Of a stretch of DNA of 7,410 nt, positions 1 through 5,568 are shown one piece after another (position 1 is the first letter of the stretch; the number at the start of each line of letters is the position of its first letter). The notes under the pieces were generated by a model. The model was not told the origin of the DNA. It did not search any database and was given only the letters and a program-made list of their open reading frames with translations. The stretch spans positions 1 to 7,410 of the forward strand of contig JAGDCE010000289.1 in NCBI GenBank assembly GCA_017958705.1, written 5' to 3'. The DNA is from Clostridia bacterium. GTDB taxonomy: Bacteria > Bacillota > Clostridia > Oscillospirales > CAG-272. Made by a program: the position numbers and the translations under genes.

Positions 1-105
1 GGTCGCAGCCCCCTCATTCGTAGAATGACGGGAGGGGAAAGGGGGGTATGGGGGATTTGAGGGGGTGGGCGACCCCCAAATTCGTCGCGAAGCGACTCCT
101 TACTT
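1..105. repeat. Cluster of small palindromes at the left edge
   Basis: No credible gene is present. Three short perfect hairpins follow one another: TCATTC-GTA-GAATGA at 14-28, GGGGGT-GGGCG-ACCCCC at 61-77, and GTCGC-GAA-GCGAC at 84-96. Between them is a G-rich tract (about 30-65). None is followed by a T-run on either strand, so they do not look like intrinsic terminators. The dense packing of unrelated small palindromes resembles REP-like or MITE-like intergenic repeat clusters. The first hairpin may continue past the window edge. Confidence 0.6.
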
Positions 106-202
106 TACCTTCCCCCGTTGGGGAAGGGGGACCGCGCCGGGGTTCCCCGAAAACGAGGAACGAGTTTTTGGGGGTTCGCGGCTTGCGGTGGATGAGGCGA
201 AC
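106..202 (-). repeat. Palindromic repeat, left inverted copy with an expanded loop
   Basis: This is an inverted-orientation copy of the repeat found at 639-687 and 691-740. It keeps the CTTCCCC-type hairpin (about 109-129) and the distal GGTGGATGAGGCG block (187-199). In the other copies the inner hairpin is short (ACCG, a 4-base loop, CGGT). Here 47 extra bases (135-181) sit inside that loop, between ACCG (131-134) and CTTGCGGT (182-189). The extra DNA has its own pairing potential (CCCCGAAAAC at 145-154 against GTTTTTGGGGG at 164-174). Its inner 22 bp (181-202) are a perfect inverted match to 635-656. Confidence 0.8.
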
Positions 203-230
203 ACCGGCTCCGCTCGCATCACCTAAGCCC

Positions 231-611
231 TCACCGCTTTATCGGCTTTAAATCGTTGACCGTCAACCCGAATTTCATCAAAATATCTTCGCAGACTGTG
301 ATGAAAGCCGTATTGACAGCTTTATTCGGATAACGCAGTACTCTTATATCAAGCTTATTGAGCTCCGCGTCTCTTTCTCTGTCTTTTTCTTCATTTTCCG
401 GCATTTTATGCTGTACACCGTCGATCTCTATGACCGTTCTTTTTTCAGCGACGTAAAAATCGACTATAAAGTTTCCGATGACTTTCTGTCTGTTTACCGT
501 ATACGGCAATCGCTTCAGAAACTGATACCATAACTTCTTTTCTTCCTGCGTCATGTTTTTTCTCAGATCCTGAGAATTTTTGACGAGGGATTTGTTGTAG
601 TTGTAAGACAT
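231..611 (-). CDS. DUF559 family Vsr-like endonuclease-domain protein
   Basis: A 126-residue protein with the DUF559 layout. The N-terminal helix block LRKNMTQEEKKLWYQFLKR (16-34) is typical. It is followed by RQKVIGNFIVDFY (41-53) and VIEIDGVQH (60-68), then a charged helix (71-86) and the closing strand IRVLRYPN (89-96). In the PD-(D/E)XK / Vsr fold, D51, E62, D64 and H68 are the likely metal-binding and catalytic residues. The family is predicted to cut or nick DNA; the real substrate is unknown. The ATG at 611 fits the family N-terminus, but no clear Shine-Dalgarno sequence precedes it. The next Met (residue 20) would cut into the conserved block. The gene is about 40% G+C against roughly 55-60% in the core genes and lies between inverted palindromic repeats, which suggests acquisition. 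A solitary gene, ending in TGA. Confidence 0.85.
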   Translation of the reverse strand: MSYNYNKSLVKNSQDLRKNMTQEEKKLWYQFLKRLPYTVNRQKVIGNFIVDFYVAEKRTVIEIDGVQHKMPENEEKDRERDAELNKLDIRVLRYPNKAVNTAFITVCEDILMKFGLTVNDLKPIKR

Positions 612-634
612 TTTTTATATTGGGTGCAGATTTT

Positions 635-687
635 GTTCGCCTCATCCACCGCAAGCGGTCCCCCTTCCCCAACAGGGGAAGGTGTTA
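635..687 (+). repeat. Palindromic repeat, right copy 1
   Basis: This copy begins with the 22-bp block (635-656) that is the exact inverse of 181-202. It then forms a small hairpin (ACCGC 648-652, GCGGT 655-659) and a larger one (CCTTCCCC-AACA-GGGGAAGG, 663-682), ending GTGTTA. It faces the left copy, so the DUF559 gene is enclosed by inverted repeats. No T-run follows the large stem on the minus strand, so it is not a standard terminator for gyrB. Confidence 0.85.
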
Positions 688-690
688 AGC

Positions 691-740
691 GCCTCATCCA
701 CCACTTCGTGGTCCCCCTTCCCCAACAGGGGAAGGTGTTA
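691..740 (+). repeat. Palindromic repeat, tandem copy 2 abutting gyrB
   Basis: A direct repeat of the preceding unit. GCCTCATCCACC (691-702) matches 639-650, and the 31 bases at 710-740 are identical to 657-687. Only the small hairpin differs: here it is ACCAC-TTC-GTGGT (700-712), so G-C in copy 1 is replaced by A-T and pairing is kept. The copy ends at the base next to the gyrB stop codon and supplies a second in-frame stop (TGA then TAA, read on the minus strand). It may act as a 3' mRNA structure for the operon. Confidence 0.85.
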
Positions 741-2666
741 TCAGACGTCGATATTCTCCACGAACTTTGCGTTCTGCTCGATGAACTCGCGTCTCGGGTC
801 GACTTTATCGCCCATGAGGGCCGAGAAGATCTCGTCGCACTGCATGGCGTCTTCTATCGTCATCCTTATTATCGTGCGGCGTTCGGGGTCCATAGTCGTC
901 TCCCAGAGCTGGTCCTTGCTCATTTCGCCGAGACCTTTGTATCTGTCGACGCGTCCGGCGCCGCCGATCTCCTCGATTATCCTGTCTCTGTCCGCGTCGT
1001 TATACGCATAATACGTGTTTTTGCCTTTGACTATCTTATACAGCGGCGGCATCGCGGAATAGACGTGGCCGCCCTCGATCAGTCCGCGCATGAAGCGGTA
1101 GAAGAACGTCAGAAGCAGTATCCTTATATGCGAGCCGTCGACGTCGGCATCGGCCATTATTATTATCTTTCCGTATCTGAGCCGGTTTATGTCGAAATCG
1201 GGGCCTATGCCGCAGCCGAGCGCCTGGATTATCGGCAGCACGGACTGGTTGGCGTAGACCTTGTCGAGTCTCGATTTCTCGACGTTCAGGATCTTCCCGC
1301 GCAGCGGCAGTATCGCCTGGAAGCGGCTGTTCCTGCCGTCCTTCGCGGAGCCGCCCGCGGAGTCGCCCTCCACTATGAACAGCTCCGTCAGATCGACGGA
1401 CCGCTCGTGACAGTCGGCGAGCTTGCCCGGCAGCGAAAAGCTCTCGAGCGCGCCTTTTCTGTTCCTGCTCTCGTCACGCGCCTGTCTCGCCCTCTCCTGC
1501 GCGCATTTCTCCTCATATATCTTATCTATAATGAGTCGCGCGGTGGCGGGGTTTTCCTCGAAGAATTCCTCGAGCTTGTTCAGCACTATATTGTTGACGA
1601 ACGTGCGGACCTCGCTGTTTCCGAGCTTTGCCTTCGTCTGGCTCTCGAACTGCGCGTCGGGCAGCTTTACCGAGATGACCGCGGTAAGACCTGAGCGCAC
1701 GTCGGCGCCGTCGAAAACGTCCTTGTCGGTGTCCTTCAGTACCTTTATCTTCTTCGCGTACGCCGTCGCAGCCTTCGTCAGAGCCGTTTTGAAGCCTGTT
1801 TCGTGCATGCCGCCGTCTATCGTCGCCATGTTGTTCGCAAAGCTTATGATCGTCTCGTCGTACGCGGTGTTGTACTGCATCGCGATCTCGGCGGTCATAT
1901 CGCCCTTCTGGCCCTTGATATATATAATATCATCGTGGAGCATGTCGCAGTGCTTACGGCTGTTGATGTACTCGACGTACGAGCGCAGACCGCCCTCATA
2001 GTGCAGAGTCTCCGAAAGCGGCTCCGCGGGGCGCAGATCCGTCACGATTATCTTAATTCCGGCGTTCAGAAACGCCTGCTCGCGCATGCGCTTCAGTATC
2101 TTTTCGTAATCGAAGTTGACTTCCTCGAAGATCGTCGCGTCCGGCATGAACGTGACGAACAGACCGTGTCTGTCGCCGCATTCTCCCTCGACTCTGAACG
2201 GACGCGCGACCTCGCCGCGCTCGAAACGCTCGGTGCTCCTGACCCCGCCGTGGCAGTTTTCGACCTCCATCCACTCGGACAGGGCGTTGACGACCGACGC
2301 GCCGACGCCGTGCAGACCGCCGGATATCTTGTATCCGCCGCCGCCGAATTTACCGCCGGCGTGAAGCACCGTGAATACGACCTCGAGCGTCGGGCGGCCG
2401 GTGTCGGCGTTGATGCCGGACGGTATGCCGCGGCCGTTGTCGCGCACGGAGCACGATCCGTCCTTGTTTATCGTGACCTCCACGGTGTCGCAGTATCCCG
2501 CCATCGCTTCGTCGATCGAGTTGTCCACGATCTCGTTGACAAGATGATGCAGGCCGTTTACCGACGTCGTGCCGATATACATACCGGGGCGCACGCGCAC
2601 GGCTTCAAGGCCTTTCAGCACCTGTATCTGTTCTTCGTTGTACTCGTTTGTGATCTGATCTGTCAT
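741..2666 (-). CDS. gyrB: DNA gyrase subunit B
   Basis: A 641-residue ATPase/TOPRIM subunit of type II topoisomerase, which with GyrA introduces negative supercoils using ATP. The GHKL ATPase signatures are in place: E45 and N49 in EIVDNSIDEA, DNGRGIP at 76-82, and the ATP-lid glycines GGLHGVGA at 116-123. The transducer loop QTKAKLGN lies at 343-350, with the ATP-contacting lysine at K345. The TOPRIM domain has EGDSAGGSA (433-441), PLRGKILNVEK (454-464) and the metal site D506/D508/D510. The C-terminus RYKGLGEMS...GDKVDPRREFIEQNA is standard and full length. The insertion found in many Gram-negative GyrB proteins is absent, as expected for Firmicutes. The start lies 18 bases after the remB stop with only a weak ribosome site (CGGAACGAAG region), so translation may depend on coupling. 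gyrA does not follow; repeats do. Confidence 0.98.
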   Translation of the reverse strand: MTDQITNEYNEEQIQVLKGLEAVRVRPGMYIGTTSVNGLHHLVNEIVDNSIDEAMAGYCDTVEVTINKDGSCSVRDNGRGIPSGINADTGRPTLEVVFTVLHAGGKFGGGGYKISGGLHGVGASVVNALSEWMEVENCHGGVRSTERFERGEVARPFRVEGECGDRHGLFVTFMPDATIFEEVNFDYEKILKRMREQAFLNAGIKIIVTDLRPAEPLSETLHYEGGLRSYVEYINSRKHCDMLHDDIIYIKGQKGDMTAEIAMQYNTAYDETIISFANNMATIDGGMHETGFKTALTKAATAYAKKIKVLKDTDKDVFDGADVRSGLTAVISVKLPDAQFESQTKAKLGNSEVRTFVNNIVLNKLEEFFEENPATARLIIDKIYEEKCAQERARQARDESRNRKGALESFSLPGKLADCHERSVDLTELFIVEGDSAGGSAKDGRNSRFQAILPLRGKILNVEKSRLDKVYANQSVLPIIQALGCGIGPDFDINRLRYGKIIIMADADVDGSHIRILLLTFFYRFMRGLIEGGHVYSAMPPLYKIVKGKNTYYAYNDADRDRIIEEIGGAGRVDRYKGLGEMSKDQLWETTMDPERRTIIRMTIEDAMQCDEIFSALMGDKVDPRREFIEQNAKFVENIDV

Positions 2667-2684
2667 TTTCTTCGTTCCGTTTCT

Positions 2685-2918
2685 TCAGATTCTGCCCATC
2701 AGCGTCTGCGACGACAGCTGAGTAAAATAGATTTTTCCGTCGTCCGTGAGGATGAACGCCTTCGGCAGTTCGTCCGTCACGTTTATTATCCTGCCCTCCT
2801 TCTCCGCGCGGCGGAGAAATTCGAGCGTGTCTTTGTTCTGTGAAGCCCAGTCGAGGTCGAACACGGCGACTATCTTTTTTTCGCGTATCACGGTATCGCG
2901 TCCCGCGTGCAGATACAT
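2685..2918 (-). CDS. remB: RemB, DUF370/RemA-family regulatory protein
   Basis: A 77-residue protein of the RemA/DUF370 family, named after Bacillus regulators of biofilm matrix genes; RemA is a ring-forming DNA-binding protein. Visible family features are the N-terminal MYLHAGRDTVI, the strand IVAVFDLD (16-23), GRIINVTDELPKAFIL (42-57), and the tail KIYFTQLSSQTLMGR (62-76), which is characteristic of RemB. Position between recF and gyrB is the standard RemB location. The ATG overlaps the recF TGA by one base (TGATG), and a strong GGGGAGG (2929-2935) lies 10 bases upstream, so it is translationally coupled. Its targets in this organism cannot be inferred from the sequence. Confidence 0.93.
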   Translation of the reverse strand: MYLHAGRDTVIREKKIVAVFDLDWASQNKDTLEFLRRAEKEGRIINVTDELPKAFILTDDGKIYFTQLSSQTLMGRI

Positions 2919-4024
2919 CAGCTGACGACCTCCCCGTTTTTTATCGTTATGACGTTGTTTATTTTTTTGCTGTTCTTCATATTGCAGGACGTGACGATTA
3001 TCTGTCTCTGTCCCAGCTGCGACATGAAGAAGCTGTTGCGGCGCTGGTCGAGCTCGCCCGAGATATCGTCGAGCAGATATACCGGGTATTCTCCGGTCCG
3101 CTCGTTTGAAATATCCCCCTCCGCGAGCTTCAGCGCTATCGCGAGGCTCCTCTGCTGTCCCTGCGAGCAGTAGCGGCGCGATGGATACCCGTTAAGTTCA
3201 ATATTGATATCGTCCTTCTGAGGGCCGTACAGCGACGTTTTCATGAATATCTCGCGCTGTATGTTCTCGGTGAATTTCCGCACGTAAAGCTGTCTGACAG
3301 CCTCCGAATCGGACAAAAGCTCCCTGTCGTCCGACACGCAGCTTTCGTACGCCGTGCTTATCTTCTCCGATCCGCCCGTCATCTGATCGAAATAATCCCT
3401 GACGCGGCCGTCGAGCATCCGGCAGTATTCGCTGCGCATCACTGTTATCGCCGCCGCGGCGGGCGCCATCTGCTCGGCTATCGTCTCAAACAGCAGCTGA
3501 TACTGCCCGTCCTCGGCTCCTCTTTCCTTCAGGAGCGCGTTTCTCTGCGTGAGCAGGTTGTTGTACGTCTTCACGCGGGCGATGTAAGACGGCGTTATCT
3601 GGCACAGCGCGACGTCAAGAAACAGCCGTCTGTCGGCGCCGGCGTTCTTTATCAGCGAGAGATGATCCGGAGTGAACAGCACCGCGCGGAAATTTCCGAT
3701 GAATTCCGACGTCCGGTTTATCTGCACGCCGTTTTTGAACAGCTTTCTGTTCTCGCTCTTGCTGTAATGCGCGGACATCCTGTTTTTTCTGACGCTGTCC
3801 TCGTATTCGATTTCGATATCGGCGGTCTGACTGTCGAAGGAGATGAATTCCGCCTCTTTGTTCGTGCGGAAAGATCTTCCGCGGGCGAAAAGATATATCG
3901 CCTCGAGGACCGTCGTCTTTCCCTGCGCGTTGTTTCCGCGGATAAGGTTAAGCCCGTCCGTGAACCGGACGTTCATATCGCGGATATTGCGCAGGTTCCT
4001 GATGCCGCAGCCGTCAAGCTTCAA
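2918..4024 (-). CDS. recF: DNA replication/repair ATPase RecF
   Basis: A 368-residue SMC-like ATPase that, with RecO and RecR, loads RecA at single-strand gaps. Visible motifs are Walker A GNNAQGKTT (30-38), the RecF block FTPDHLSLIKNAGADRRLFLD (117-137), YGPQKDD (266-272), the ABC-type signature SQGQQRS (287-293), Walker B YLLDD (316-320) with the following D-loop ELD (324-326), and a terminal strand IIVTSCN. The start is TTG at 4024. It is the first usable start after the dnaN stop and has GGAGGG (4035-4040) 10 bases upstream, inside the end of dnaN. The reading frame is the same as dnaN: stop TGA, one GAA codon, then TTG. The yaaA (S4-domain) gene often found between dnaN and recF is missing. 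Length and motifs are complete. Confidence 0.97.
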   Translation of the reverse strand: MKLDGCGIRNLRNIRDMNVRFTDGLNLIRGNNAQGKTTVLEAIYLFARGRSFRTNKEAEFISFDSQTADIEIEYEDSVRKNRMSAHYSKSENRKLFKNGVQINRTSEFIGNFRAVLFTPDHLSLIKNAGADRRLFLDVALCQITPSYIARVKTYNNLLTQRNALLKERGAEDGQYQLLFETIAEQMAPAAAAITVMRSEYCRMLDGRVRDYFDQMTGGSEKISTAYESCVSDDRELLSDSEAVRQLYVRKFTENIQREIFMKTSLYGPQKDDINIELNGYPSRRYCSQGQQRSLAIALKLAEGDISNERTGEYPVYLLDDISGELDQRRNSFFMSQLGQRQIIVTSCNMKNSKKINNVITIKNGEVVS

Positions 4025-4027
4025 TTC

Positions 4028-5179
4028 TCAATAACCCTCCGCGATCCTCGTCGGGAACGTGAAATAAAGGAATGAATCGTCGTCGTCATCCACCGGCACC
4101 ATCGCCATCGCGGAAAGCGGCGTCGTAAGCTTCAGTTTGATCTTCTCGCTCTCGAGCACGCGGAACGTGTCGAGCAGCATTCGGCAGTTGAAGCCGATCT
4201 CAAGGTCCTCGCCGGTCTTCACGGCGGCTATGTCGTCGCTCATCCTGTTCGAGGAGGAGACCGAGGAGACGTTCAACAGTCCGTCGTAGAAATTAAGCTT
4301 TACCGGGGCTTTCAGCCTGCCGGCTTCCTTATACTCGGTAATGAACAGCGCGCGTTCGAGACTGTCGCGAAGCTGCGCGGTGTTCACTATCGCCGTCGTC
4401 GTCTCGTTCTTCGGGATGAAGCGCCTGTACTGGATGTAATCGCCGTCTATCAGCGCGGTGTGGAACGTTACGTTCTTTACTTTGAACGTTACGTGTCTTC
4501 TCGCCTTTACGACCGTGATCTTCTCGTCCGGGTCTTCAAGCAGCTTTATGACCTCGATGAGCGACTTTTTCGGGATGATGAACTGGACTTCCGTGTCCGC
4601 CGCCACTTCTATATTGGTTTTTATGATATTCTCGTCACGTATCATCCTCTCGGCGAATCTCAGCCCGTCGAGCGCAACGACGTGGATATAACCGTTGTCT
4701 ACCGTGAAATACGCGCCGTTAAGCTGCAGCCTGTCGTTGTTCTCGGCGATCGCGAACATCGTCTGTGTGATGACGTCGCGGAGCTGGCTCTGAAGCAGCG
4801 TGAAGCTCTGACGGCCGCTTATCTCGGTAAGATTCGGATAAAGCTTCGGATCCTGATACTGTATCTCGTACTGTGACCGCTCGCTTGACAGCGTCGCTAT
4901 CATGTTTTTACCGCATTCGAGCGTGATGTCGCCGGGCATGTTCTTTACCATGCCGAAAAATCTCTGCGCGTTTATAAGACAGCAGCCTTCCTCGATGACG
5001 TTCGCGTCCATATCGACGTGAAAACCTTTTTCGTTGTCATACGTTGTTATGCGGACGCCCTCTTCCTTCGCGTTTATCTTCATGCACTCGAGGATCGGGT
5101 TGTCGCGTCTCGATGAGATCGCGCCCATCGCGGGCGTTATGGCTGCCAGAAGCTCAGCCTTGTCAAATACGACTTTCAT
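4028..5179 (-). CDS. dnaN: DNA polymerase III beta subunit (sliding clamp)
   Basis: A 383-residue clamp that dimerises as a ring on DNA and tethers polymerase III and repair partners through its C-terminal-domain pocket. Three similar domains of about 125 residues can be placed at roughly 1-125, 126-250 and 251-383. Family landmarks are MFAIAENNDRLQLNGAYF (141-158), VVALDGLRFAER (167-178), LIDGDYIQYRRFIP (243-256) and the final strand LYFTFPTRIAEGY. A run of five aspartates (364-368) precedes the last strand and is a local peculiarity. The ATG at 5179 has AAAGGA (5191-5196) 11 bases upstream. No clear sigma-A promoter stands out in the gap; a weak GTGAAA / TATTGT pair with 18-base spacing lies just upstream, so read-through from dnaA is also possible. 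Confidence 0.97.
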   Translation of the reverse strand: MKVVFDKAELLAAITPAMGAISSRRDNPILECMKINAKEEGVRITTYDNEKGFHVDMDANVIEEGCCLINAQRFFGMVKNMPGDITLECGKNMIATLSSERSQYEIQYQDPKLYPNLTEISGRQSFTLLQSQLRDVITQTMFAIAENNDRLQLNGAYFTVDNGYIHVVALDGLRFAERMIRDENIIKTNIEVAADTEVQFIIPKKSLIEVIKLLEDPDEKITVVKARRHVTFKVKNVTFHTALIDGDYIQYRRFIPKNETTTAIVNTAQLRDSLERALFITEYKEAGRLKAPVKLNFYDGLLNVSSVSSSNRMSDDIAAVKTGEDLEIGFNCRMLLDTFRVLESEKIKLKLTTPLSAMAMVPVDDDDDSFLYFTFPTRIAEGY

Positions 5180-5282
5180 TTTATCAAAATTCCTTTCAAC
5201 AATAGAATTGCACAGGCGTTTTTTTCACTCTGCGGTTTTTTTCTCTGCGCCGCAGGCGCGTAATACGATACGTTAGTTGGAA

Positions 5283-5322
5283 TAGCAGTAATAGAAGTAG
5301 GGGCGGTGGATACGGTGGACAG
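5283..5322 (-). other. Putative basal unwinding element with DnaA-trios
   Basis: Read on the dnaA coding strand there are two adjacent degenerate DnaA boxes, CTGTCCACC (5322-5314, three mismatches) and GTATCCACC (5313-5305, two mismatches). Then come a short GC spacer (GCCCC, the last C of which lies at 5301) and six triplets, CTA CTT CTA TTA CTG CTA (5300-5283). The opposite strand reads 3'-GAT GAA GAT AAT GAC GAT-5'. This is the order box, box, GC, trios described for the Bacillus origin, where DnaA extends from the boxes onto single-stranded trios. Middle base A is kept in all six trios. Strand opening would proceed toward dnaN. Confidence 0.75.
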
Positions 5323-5549
5323 ATCCGGGAAACCTTTACGGATAAAGGAAGATCCCGTGCCGGGGTCATGTTGAATAACGTGCCGGTTTTCTGTATATGA
5401 AGATCACGGAAATGTGGGTAGATCCGGCGTTTTTACTCGGGTCTGAAACGCGTTTTTTGAATTGCACCGGAGCTTTACCGGAAATTCACCGTGATATTCA
5501 CAATACTGTGCACCGTGAGACGGAAATCCACATGCAAGAGCCGCGGTTT

Positions 5550-5558
5550 TTATCCACA
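5550..5558 (+). promoter_or_regulatory. Consensus DnaA box
   Basis: An exact TTATCCACA nine-mer, 10 bases beyond the dnaA stop codon. TCCACA (5553-5558) and TGTGGA (5562-5567) form an inverted pair around GGC, so a second half-box faces it. This is the strongest DnaA site seen in the window. Confidence 0.9.
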
Positions 5559-5568
5559 GGCTGTGGAA

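Larger units (their letters stand above)
5180..5568. other. oriC: Chromosomal replication origin (oriC), dnaA-dnaN gap
   Basis: A 389-bp gene-free gap between dnaA and dnaN, the usual Firmicutes origin site. It holds one perfect DnaA box, TTATCCACA, at 5550-5558. Two-mismatch boxes lie at 5524-5532 (AAATCCACA), 5494-5502 (ATATTCACA), 5413-5421 (minus strand) and 5305-5313 (minus strand). A putative unwinding element is at 5283-5322. Further left are two T7 tracts (5219-5225, 5236-5242). Four AGATC-type words and a CCTTTA/TAAAGG hairpin sit in the middle. Box-rich DNA next to dnaA and the unwinding module nearer dnaN match the Bacillus arrangement. Confidence 0.9.

Noticed and set aside
48..251. 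Small plus-strand open frame at the left edge
   Set aside because: It is a translation of the palindromic repeats, with no ribosome site or domain.
639..740. CRISPR-like direct repeats
   Set aside because: Only two units, with no unique spacer between them; the variable part is a hairpin, and no cas genes are near.
663..740. Intrinsic terminators for gyrB
   Set aside because: The stems are GC-rich, but no T-run follows on the minus strand.
624..1694. Long open frame on the plus strand opposite gyrB, and similar ones at 1803-2843 and 5491-6207
   Set aside because: They are antisense to strongly recognised genes, show no family motifs, and arise from the codon pattern of GC-rich genes.
5247..5259. 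GC hairpin near dnaN as a terminator
   Set aside because: The T-run lies before the stem on plus, and on minus the stem is followed by A-rich DNA, so neither strand has the terminator order.
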